Source of the DNA: Runella defluvii
Lineage (GTDB): Bacteria > Bacteroidota > Bacteroidia > Cytophagales > Spirosomataceae
Direction: 5' to 3'
Length of the DNA stretch: 64,000 nucleotides
NCBI RefSeq assembly: GCF_014195535.1
Contig: NZ_JACIBY010000023.1
Coordinates: 26,258-90,257 of the forward strand
Shown here: piece by piece, positions 56,252-64,000 of the stretch
How the letters are laid out: each line of letters opens with the position of its first letter
How positions within the stretch are numbered: position 1 is the stretch's first letter
Translations under genes and position numbers: made by a program
The notes under the pieces: model-generated
Seen by the model: only the letters and a program-made list of their open reading frames with translations
What the model was told of the DNA's origin: nothing
Databases searched by the model: none

Positions 56252-56302
56252 AAAAATACCTGCTAGCAGGTATTTTTCATCCAATTTATTGCTACATGTT
56301 TG
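56252..56302 (+). promoter_or_regulatory. Palindromic operator and -7-like box of the giant adhesin gene
   Basis: 56252-56277 is a perfect 26-bp palindrome with core TACCTGCTAGCAGGTA (56257-56272). The core ends exactly 66 nt before the ATG at 56339. CATGTTTG (56295-56302) lies 22 nt after the core. Core, both spacings and the CAnnTTTGTG box are the same as before kinase 3 (52946-53000), while the remaining sequence between them differs. Confidence 0.65.
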
Positions 56303-56338
56303 TGGCGAGCTTTTGCACTCATTTTACATTCTAAAAAT

Positions 56339-57888
56339 ATGACTATTTTTACCTATCCAAAACACCCCTCCTCGCTCGGGACTAAGCTCGCCGCTTTTTG
56401 CCCCAGCCACTGGCGCCTACACGTAGCCAGTATTTTCTTTTTGGCTTTTTGCCTTTGGGGCGGCTTTCACAGCCCCTTGCTGGCCCAAACCACCCTCGTC
56501 AAAAACATAAACCCAAGCGGTAGCTCTTCTCCTGCTGGTTTCACGGTGCTGGGGACAAATTTTTACTTTCGGGCTAATGATGGCACCAATGGAATAGAGC
56601 TGTGGAAGACCGATGGCACTGCTGATGGCACTGTGATGGTCAAAGATATAAACCCGAGCGGTAACTCTTCTCCTGCTGGTTTCACCGTGCTGGGGACAAA
56701 TTTGTACTTCCAGGCTAATGATGGTACCAATGGAATAGAGCTATGGAAGACCGATGGCACTGCCGATGGCACGGTGATGGTCAAAAATATAAGCCCGGGT
56801 AGCGGTAACTCTTCTCCTGCTGGTTTTAGGGTGCTGGGGACAAATTTGTACTTTTCGGCTAATGATGCTACCAATGGAATAGAGCTATGGAAGACCGATG
56901 GCACTGCCGATGGCACGGTGTTGGTCAAAGATATAAACACGGGTAGCAATCCCTCGTCTCCTGCTGGTTTTAGGGTGATGGGGACAAATTTATACTTCCA
57001 GGCTACTGATGCTACCAATGGCTCAGAGCTATGGAAGACCGATGGCACTGCCGATGGCACGGTGTTGGTCAAAGATATAAACACGGGTAGCGGTGGCTCT
57101 AATCCTGCTGGTATCACGGTGATGGGGACAAATTTCTACTTTCGGGGTATTGATGGTACCAATGGAGCAGAGCTATGGAAGACCGATGGCACTGCCGATG
57201 GCACGGTGTTGGTCAAAGATATAAACACGGGTAGCGGTAGCTCTAATCCTGTTGGTTTCACGCTGCTGGGGACAAATTTGTACTTTCAGGCTCCTGATGG
57301 TACGAATGGAATAGAGCTATGGAAGACTGATGGCACTGCCGATGGCACGGTGATGGTCAAAGATATAAACCCGAGCGGTAACTCTTCTCCTACTGGTTTC
57401 ACGCTGCTGGGGACAAATTTGTACTTTCAGGCTGATGATGGTACGAATGGAATAGAGCTATGGCAGTATAGCCCTGCTCCCCCTACCATCACCACCACAG
57501 CCTCACTCACAGCTTTTACTACCTGTGAAGGTACCGCTTCAGCCCAGCAGAGCTTCACAGTAAGCGGCAGCAACCTCACGGGTGATATTACCGTAACCGC
57601 CCCTACGGGTTTTCAAGTAAGCACCACGAGCGGTAGCAGTTTTGATCCATCGGTAACGCTTACGCAAAGTGGCGGTAGTGTTGGCAACACAATCATCTAT
57701 GTACGCATGGCTGCCAGTTCAAGTAGCCCGTCTAATGGCAACGTAACTTGTGCCAGCATGAATGCTACTACGCAGAACGTAGCGGTGAGTGGTACGGTGA
57801 ATGCTTTACCTACTATCACCCTCGGTACTATCAACCCTGTGAGTTCTACGGCCACGAGTTTTGGGATTCCGTACTCGGCTACTACGGG
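56339..57888 (+). pseudogene. Giant repeat-rich surface protein, 5' part (interrupted by IS110)
   Basis: The first 517 codons of a large exported surface protein. The ATG at 56339 gives a long-n-region signal peptide (core SIFFLAFCLWGGF, ending PLLAQ); an upstream frame start at 56300 lies between promoter and signal peptide and is less likely. Seven near-identical units of about 47 residues follow (ELWKTDGTADGT signature), then a beta-sandwich module (TCEGTASAQQSFTVSGSNLT). The protein breaks off in SATTG, where an IS110 element is inserted; a stop lies ten bases inside the element. The reading continues at 59154. Role before disruption: probably a T9SS-exported adhesin or surface-layer protein. 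Confidence 0.85.
56497..57466 (+). repeat. Seven ELWKTDGTADGT units (about 140 bp each)
   Basis: Seven tandem units of 138-147 bp encode LGTNLYFQANDGTNGIELWK-like blocks. Six end ELWKTDGTADGT and the seventh ELWQYS. DNA identity between neighbours is very high, pointing to recent amplification. Seven blade-sized units suggest one seven-bladed propeller. Confidence 0.85.
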
Positions 57889-57899
57889 ATTTCTATGAT

Positions 57900-58910
57900 T
57901 CAAACAAGAGAATACGTATAATTTTCGTCATATTTTTTACCCTGCTTGGCTAAAGAAAAAATAAGTCTAACCAGCTTGTTCTTCATGGCATTGAAGACTG
58001 TAAACTTATTTTTTCCTTCCTTGAGTTTACGTTCATAATACGCCTTAAAATGAGTGTTGTACCTCATGGCAGACATAACACAATTGGATAAAGTGGCTTT
58101 GATTCCTTTGTGAGCTTTTTTACTAACCTTGGGTCTTGATTGCAGGCTTGTTCCTGAGCTATTTTCAAATGGGACAACACCTGCATGACAAGCCAGTTGC
58201 TTGGCATTATCAAACTTTTTAAACTCGTCCGTAATGACAATACATTTAGCAGCAGTAACAGTACCTACTCCAGGAATAGAAGTAATGTTTTCAAAGAGTG
58301 ATTTGAGCTGCGGATCAGAATCAATGAGTTCTTTTATTTGCTTTTCGAGGGTTAGCAAATCGGTTTCGACTCCTTTGAGTGTATGAGCAGAGTATTTTTT
58401 TGTGTCTTTTGTGAGGGTTTTATTAGCTTCACAAGACTTCTGCTCATTCAAGGCGGTTAGACAAATTTGCCGCACTTTTACTAATCTGTCACGAATGTCA
58501 AGTAGATTATCCAATTGGTCAATAATAGCTCTGGGAGGCACATAAAGCTTGATTTCATCGCGATTTTTGTAAGCGTAGCGAGCAATTCGTTGGGCATCAA
58601 TTACATCGTTTTTGCCTCTGACATCGCCCATAGAGTACTTGATTTGGCTCCCTGATTCCAACCAAATTAAGGCTTTGCGACTCAGCAGATATTTCAATAA
58701 ACGAGTGTGATAAATCCCAGTGTGTTCCATACAGAAAACTGCACTTTCGAGTTTGACATTTAACTGCCGTTGTAGGCTTATTACAGTTTTGGTTATACTT
58801 TTTATATCATTACCCGAAACCCGTTCCAAGATAATCTTATTGGCGCTGCAAACAGCCCAATTCAAGCTTTCTTTCGAGATATCAATACCGATAAAATACT
58901 GTGTTTCCAT
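57900..58910 (-). CDS. IS110-family DEDD recombinase/transposase
   Basis: A 336-aa recombinase. The N-terminal RuvC-like domain has the DEDD residues Asp10 (FIGIDISKE), Glu62 (CMEHTGIYH), Asp102 and Asp105 (RGKNDVIDAQR). A helical linker follows, then the C-terminal Tnp domain with SIPGVGTVTAAKCIV and the serine region ENSSGTSLQSRP (Ser251/252), where IS110 enzymes carry their catalytic serine. The protein is full length and undamaged, so the element may still be active. IS110 recombinases act with a bridge RNA from the element's non-coding end, which is visible here at 58959-59092. Confidence 0.93.
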   Translation of the reverse strand: METQYFIGIDISKESLNWAVCSANKIILERVSGNDIKSITKTVISLQRQLNVKLESAVFCMEHTGIYHTRLLKYLLSRKALIWLESGSQIKYSMGDVRGKNDVIDAQRIARYAYKNRDEIKLYVPPRAIIDQLDNLLDIRDRLVKVRQICLTALNEQKSCEANKTLTKDTKKYSAHTLKGVETDLLTLEKQIKELIDSDPQLKSLFENITSIPGVGTVTAAKCIVITDEFKKFDNAKQLACHAGVVPFENSSGTSLQSRPKVSKKAHKGIKATLSNCVMSAMRYNTHFKAYYERKLKEGKNKFTVFNAMKNKLVRLIFSLAKQGKKYDENYTYSLV

Positions 58911-58958
58911 GATGAATGCTTTTAAGAGTTTGTGTATTTTTACATTCCTTTGTTGAGA

Positions 58959-59092
58959 TTTTATCCGCCATCACTACCTTGGCTAATGGGTTTTACCCAG
59001 ACTTCTATTTGATGTTTGGATAAAAACAGGATATAGGATTCAATCCCGTGGTGGGTTCTACCCATGCGGCCCTTTAAAGTGCCTATATCCTG
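58959..59092 (-). ncRNA. Predicted IS110 bridge RNA (two guide loops)
   Basis: Two adjacent stem-loops in the non-coding end upstream of the recombinase. The first (target-type) is closed by an 11-bp stem, CAGGATATAGG / CCTATATCCTG (59027-59037, 59082-59092). The second (donor-type) is closed by an 8-bp stem, TTTTATCC / GGATAAAA (58959-58966, 59018-59025). Each holds an inner hairpin of the form TGGGT-N3-ACCCA (59052-59064 and 58987-58999). On the element's strand the second loop contains ATAGAAGTC, matching the element's own end plus core ATAGAAATC (one wobble-compatible change), and AAGG, complementary to CCTT at the other end. The first loop contains AGGGC and ACGGG, which match the target sides AGGGCTA and CCCGT. 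Exact RNA ends are unknown. Confidence 0.7.
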
Positions 59093-59393
59093 CTCAACAA
59101 CTGAAAAGTAAACTTACCAGTTTCTTGGTTTTGTTCAATCACACAAATCTAAAGGTAGCCCTGATCAGTATAGCCTCACAGCGGGCACACCAACGGCCAT
59201 GCCGAGTTTTGAGGCGGTGAGCAATGCTACTTTACCAACCGCCCCCCGTATCGCCGTAGTAACGATTCCCGCCAGTGCGGCCAATACCTATCATTTTAAC
59301 CTCACCGTGCGCAACAGCAGCACGGGTTGCGTGAGTACCGCCGTGCCAGTGGCCTTGACGGTACAAGCGGCGGGAGCCAACGGCCCCAGTTGC

Positions 59394-60270
59394 AGCACCT
59401 TTACCAACAAAACCACCACCGACGGGCTGGATATAACTGTTAATGGCGTGTATGCGGTGGGCAGCACCGTGTATGCGGCTACGAGTACCGGTTTGAGCAT
59501 CTCGACCGACGGCGGGGCTACTTTTACCAAAAAAACCACCACCAACGGGCTGGGGAATAATACTGTTTATGGCGTGTATGCGGTGGGCACTACCGTGTAT
59601 GCGGCTACGGCTGGTGGTTTGAGCATCTCGACCGATGGCGGGACTACTTTTACCAACCGAACCACCACCACCAACGGGCTGGGGAATGATAATGTTCTTG
59701 GCGTGTATGCGGTGGGCAGCACTGTCTATGCCGCTACGGCTGGTGGTTTGAGCATCTCGACCGACGACGGGGCTACTTTTACCAACAAAACCGACCCCTT
59801 GCAGCTGGATACTAATGTTTGGGGCGTGTATGCGCTGGGCACTACCGTGTATTGGGGTACGGTTAGCGGTTTGAACATCTCGACCGACGGCGGGGCTACT
59901 TTTACAAAAAAAAGCACCACCAACGGGCTGGGGGGTAATACTGTTCTTGGCGTGTATGCGGTGGGCACTACCGTGTATGCGGCTACGGATGGCGGTTTGA
60001 GCATCTCGACCGACGGCGGGGCTACTTTTACCAACCGAACCAGCACCACCAACGGGCTGGGGAGTAATACTGTTCGGGGCGTGTATGCGCTGGGCACTAC
60101 CGTGTATGCGGCTACTCGTGGCGGTTTGAGCATCTCGACCGACGGCGGGGCTACTTTTACCAACCGAACCACCACCAACGGGCTGGGGAGTAATAGTGTT
60201 CGGGGCGTGTATGCGGTGGGCACTACCGTGTATGCGGCTACGGGTTTTGGCGGTGTCGGTGGTTTGAGTA
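59394..60270 (+). repeat. Seven BNR/Asp-box-like units
   Basis: Seven tandem units of about 40-43 residues with the pattern GVYAVGTTVYAAT-x-GGLSISTD. Six contain STD[GD]GxTF, the Asp-box of sialidase-type and photosynthesis-stability-type propellers. Neighbouring units are nearly identical at DNA level. Again seven units, consistent with a second seven-bladed propeller. Confidence 0.8.
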
Positions 60271-60591
60271 ACTGCGCCACCCTCGCCCTCGGTACCCCCA
60301 CCAACCCTACTACCTGCGTACCCGCCAACGGCAGCATTGCCTTCACAAGTACGGGCTTTGCGGCAGGTACGAAAACGCTCAACTACAAAAAAGGCGGCAC
60401 GGCTGCTACTCCTGCCACCGTAACAGTTGCCAACGATGGTACCTTTACGCTCTCGGGCTTGGGAGCAGGAGCCTACACGGATTTTGCCATTGGGGCAGTA
60501 ACGGCTACGGGTACCAACCCTACGCTAACAAATCCTACTTACGCCCTCACCATCGGCACCCCTACCCACCCCACTACTTGCGGTGGCACCG

Positions 60592-61661
60592 ATGGTAAAA
60601 TCGCGTTTAATTACGGTTCTAACACTATCCCTGATGGTACTTACAGCATGAGCTACTCGCTGGGCGGTAACACATTTACCAAAGATGTTACTTTTGGTAA
60701 TCCAATACAAAGAATCTCTGCTGAGGCAACTGCTATACAAACGGCCTTCCTCACGGGTTTGGGGGCTGGTAGTTACAGCAATTTTAGCATAACCATCAAC
60801 GGCTGTACCATCACGCCCTCGGGTACTACTCCCGTGAGCTTATCAGATCCAACTGCTCCTACACTGGCGTTGCGTTCAAAAGCCAATTTGAGTAGTTGCA
60901 GTGTAAGCAATGGCAACATCGCCTTAAATGTACCCGTGAGTTTGCTTACCCAAACCGTAACACTCAACTACAAAAAAGATGGCTCCGCCGCCAGTGCCTC
61001 GTTAACCGTACAAGGCACTGCAGGCTCGCCTGAAATTCCTTGTACTCCCACCACGATGCCTGGCCCTCCAGGCCAGCCTCCTATACCTGGCCCCTGCACA
61101 GGAGGCACACCCGGCATTCCTGCCCAGTCATACATAACGTTATTGAACTTAGGGGCAGGCGTTTACAGTGATTTTAGCATCACTACTTCCACCAATTGTA
61201 CATCAACCTCGGTCATTGCGAGCCAAACCTTGACAGCCCCCGCTCCTACCTTTAGCGTAGGCACTGTGGTAAAGCCCACCTCTTGCGGCAGCAACACTGG
61301 CAGCATTCCTCTTACGGGCTTAACCGCTAATACCAGCTATTCGGTCAGCTATCAAAAAGGTGGCGCTACAGCGGTAGTGGGCGATATCAGCAGCAATGCC
61401 TCGGGAGTTTTGAGCATTCCAAACTTAGGAGCAGGCAGCTATACCAACATTACGGTAACATTGGCGGGCTGCACCAGTGCCCCCCGCACCGCCACCGTAA
61501 GCGACCCTACTTACGCTCTCGCCATCGGCACACCTACCAACCCCACTACTTGCGGTGGTACCAATGGTAAAATCGCGTTTAATTACGGTTCTAACACTAT
61601 CCCTGATGGTACTTACAGCATGAGCTACTCGCTGGGCGGTAACACATTTACCAAAGATGTT
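60592..61661 (+). repeat. Duplicated Ig-like module (98-bp identical cores)
   Basis: 60592-60689 and 61564-61661 are identical over 98 bp, and the similarity extends to both sides. The following segment GSYSNFSITINGCTITPSGT is also repeated (near 60770 and 61740). The copies are about 972 bp apart in one reading frame, so recombination between them would delete whole modules in frame. Confidence 0.75.
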
Positions 61662-62370
61662 CCCTTTGGTATTATAGGAGGTAGAATCTCCGCCGAGGCA
61701 AGTGAGGGGCTAACGACTTATCTCGAAGGCTTAGGGGCAGGTAGTTACAGCAATTTTAGCATAACCATCAACGGCTGTACCATCACGCCCTCGGGTACTG
61801 CGCCAGTGGTTCTCACGGCTCCCGTTTGCTGCCCAAACGGCAATACTCTCTACGTCAATGCCTCGGTATCGGGCGGCACGGGCGACGGTAGCTCATGGAC
61901 TAATGCTTACGCCAGCCTAAGCAATGCCCTGGCCGTGGCCCACGCCTGCAATGTCGTTAAAACCATCAAAGTAGCCCAAGGTACCTACAAACCTACCAAA
62001 AAGCCCTTTAACGCTGGCGTAGAAATGAGCACTACCGACGGTAGAGATGTTACTTTCCACATTCCTGATGGTGTGACCATAGAAGGTGGGTATAATGCAA
62101 CAGGCAGCAGAGATATTGCTGCCAACGCTACTATTTTGAGCGGCGATATTGACAACAACGATGTCCTTGACGCAAATGGCAAAATTACTTCTGGTAATGC
62201 TACTAACGCCTACCACGTCGTCCTTGCCTCCGCAGCAAGCACAGGCGGCGTAGGTGTAACCATTGACGGTTTCTCTATCACGGGCGGAAATGCGAATGGT
62301 AGCAGCGGTATCACAGTAAATGGCACTTCTATTCCCAGAGTCGGCGGCGGCGGGATTTGCACCGCTTTTG

Positions 62371-62720
62371 GCACGAATACGCTGAGCAATAATACCCTGT
62401 ATAACAATACAGCGAGCTACGGCGGCGGCGGGATTCTCACCTTTCATGGCACGAATACGCTGAGCAATAATACCCTGTATAACAATACAGCGACAAACTA
62501 CGGCGGCGGGATTTACACCTTTGAGAGCACGAATACGCTGAGCAATAATACCCTGTATAACAATACAGCTAGCTTGAGCGGCGGCGGGATTTACACCTAT
62601 TATGGCACGAATACGCTGAGCAATAATACCCTGTATAACAATACAGCGAACAACAACGGCGGCGGGATTTGCACCGCTTTTGGCACGAATACGCTGAGCA
62701 ATAATATCTTTTGGGCAAAT
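62371..62720 (+). repeat. Beta-helix tandem repeat, five copies of 78-81 bp
   Basis: CGAATACGCTGAGCAATAAT recurs at 62371, 62452, 62530, 62608 and 62686 (spacing 81, 78, 78, 78). It encodes GTNTLSNNTLYNNTA with GGGI, one coil of a right-handed beta-helix per repeat. The multiple-of-three period keeps the frame when copy number changes. Confidence 0.85.
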
Positions 62721-64000
62721 AAAAAAGGTACTGATGCCACAGTAGCAGGGGCAGATTATTATGTAGAAGGCAGCAATGGCAATACCTTCAAAAATAACCT
62801 TTTGCAGTTGGCAGCAACCAATTATCCTCAAACAGCAGCAGCTAATAGTTCTGCCATCGGCACAGGCGCGAGTGGCAATATCTTTGCCCAAGACCCAGGT
62901 TTTGTAAGCACTACAAACTTTGCTGGTGCAGATGGCAAACACCGCACCGCCGACGATGGTTTGGCATTGCAAATCAGTAGCCCTGGTATCAATGCAGGAA
63001 CTACTGGCACGGGCATCCCAACCACCGACATCACGGGTGCAGCAAGAGTTGGAAACCCTGACATGGGGGCTTACGAAGCCGTATGTACCACACCTACTTT
63101 TAGCGTAGGTACACCTACCAAACCCACCACCTGCGGCGGCACCAACAGTAGCATTCCACTCACTGGCTTAGCCGCCAGCACAAGCTACTCGGTAAGCTAC
63201 CAGCAAGACGGAAACTCTGCCGTAGTTAGTACCCTTATCAGCAATGCCTCGGGTGAGCTAACCATCGGCTCTTTGGGCGCAGGTAGTTACACCAACATCA
63301 CCGTTACACTTAGTGGTTGCACCAGTGCTCCAGCCACGGCCAGCCTCGCCAACCCACCCTCGGCTATGGCCAGCATTTCAGGCACAACCAACGTCTGCCA
63401 AAATGCCCCAAGTCCCCTTGTTACCTTCACGGCAAGCAATGGTACTGCTCCCTATACTTTCTCCTACCGTATCAATGGTGGAACTGTACAAACCTTGACT
63501 ACCTCAAGCGGCTCAAGCAGTGCGACACTCTCCCAAAACACCTCCACTCCAGGTGTATTTAGCTACGCATTGGAATCCGTCAATGATGCCCAAAGCTGCG
63601 GACAAAACCAAACAGGTTCGGCTACCCTAACCGTACAGGGTAAACCCACCATTAGCCTCAATGCGTTACAACAAACCCTCAATGAAGGCAACAACCCCGT
63701 TCTTTGTGATACCGACGCTGACCCTGTCAATAATTTACAGTTTAATGTTTCAACTAATTGTGTTTCGGGTTCGCCCCTGTGGCGCAGCCAAGTCGGAAAT
63801 GGCGCGTGGAGCGAATGGTCGGCGACAGCACCAACTACCCAAGCTTCCAATAACCTACCACACCGCTACCAAGCCGCTTGCGATGCCAACTGTCCTGTGA
63901 CTTATTCCTCTCCCATTGAATTGACCATTAACTACCGTGCCGCTGCCCCTCAAAATGTCTCTTTAGTCGTGGACGGAGTCTCTATCGCAGCTGGTCAAAC

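Larger units (their letters stand above)
57889..59155 (-). mobile_element. IS110-group insertion sequence (about 1267 bp)
   Basis: The ends are fixed by the interrupted gene: ACTACGGG before and GGTAGCCCT after rejoin as ACT ACG GGT AGC CCT. The GG (CC on the element's strand) is shared by both junctions, so borders can shift by two bases. There are no terminal inverted repeats. The recombinase reads on the - strand. Its downstream end has 11 non-coding bases and its upstream end 245, the asymmetry typical of the IS110 group. The insertion splits the surface-protein gene and shifts frame (1267 = 3n+1). Confidence 0.9.
59154..64000 (+). pseudogene. Giant repeat-rich surface protein, 3' part (open at window end)
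   Basis: The continuation of the gene begun at 56339, now without a start because of the IS110 insertion. I see no stop over 1615 codons to the window end. Order: remainder of the beta-sandwich (DQYSLTAGTPTAMPSFEAVS, ASAANTYHFNLTVRNSS); seven Asp-box-type units (59394-60270); several SprB/Ig-like modules (PTTCGGTDGKIAFNYGS, GLGAGSYSNFSITINGC) to about 61820; a right-handed beta-helix region resembling polymorphic outer-membrane proteins (LYVNASVSGGTGDGSSWTN, then GGGI repeats, to about 63080); and more Ig-like modules. A type IX sorting tail would be expected beyond the window. A downstream internal start could in principle express part of it, without a signal peptide. Confidence 0.85.

Noticed and set aside
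56563..57117. Long antisense reading frame across the ELWKTDGT repeats (also 59726-60382 and 61917-62972)
   Set aside because: They are mirror readings of highly repetitive + strand coding DNA; composition is repeat-driven and the + strand gives the recognisable domains.
62371..62720. Regular spaced repeats considered as a CRISPR array
   Set aside because: Intervals between repeats are not unique spacers; the whole unit is coding, in frame and beta-helix-like, and no cas genes are present.

Overview
The window is from a Bacteroidota genome, most likely Cytophagales (a Runella/Spirosoma-like relative). The evidence is a FecI/FecR-type sigma/anti-sigma pair feeding a SusC/SusD pair, type IX secretion tail fragments, TAnnTTTG-type promoters and histidine kinases with 7TM-DISM-like sensors. 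Genus placement is inference.

1-19.7 kb is a polysaccharide-utilisation locus on the + strand: a sulfatase cut by the window edge, a small esterase, an ECF sigma factor, FecR, SusC (with STN domain), SusD, two paralogous two-domain esterases, a heparinase II/III-like lyase, a second sulfatase, a GH28 enzyme and a Tat-type FAD oxidoreductase. Together they suggest import and breakdown of a sulfated or acylated, uronic-acid-containing glycan.

19.9-38.3 kb is a Tc (ABC) toxin locus: a TcB-TcC fusion (2600 aa), a 70-aa protein, a small membrane protein and a 3151-aa TcA. The variable C-terminus of the TcC part ends in an HxE...CxxxC arrangement like bacterial toxin deaminases. A palindromic promoter, a small unknown protein and a tyrosine recombinase follow.

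40.2-42.8 kb holds an AAA+/PD-(D/E)XK ATPase with an array of repeated operator-like sites, a decayed type I restriction HsdR gene and a small zinc-ribbon protein. 42.9-52.9 kb, on the - strand, holds three paralogous 7TM histidine kinases, two NarL-type response regulators and a TonB-dependent receptor. One kinase has lost its phospho-acceptor histidine (Asn453).

53-56.1 kb is a graveyard of truncated ATPase genes and type IX secretion tails plus one intact ATPase. It lies between two copies of the palindrome TACCTGCTAGCAGGTA. Each copy sits exactly 66 nt before a start codon (kinase 3 and the giant adhesin), with an identically placed CAnnTTTG box, so a shared regulator is likely.

56.3-64 kb is a giant repeat-rich surface protein gene (two seven-unit repeat blocks, Ig-like modules, a beta-helix) that runs off the window. 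It is split by a 1.27-kb IS110-group element whose non-coding end folds into two adjacent stem-loops with guide-like matches to its own ends and to its target, as expected for a bridge RNA.
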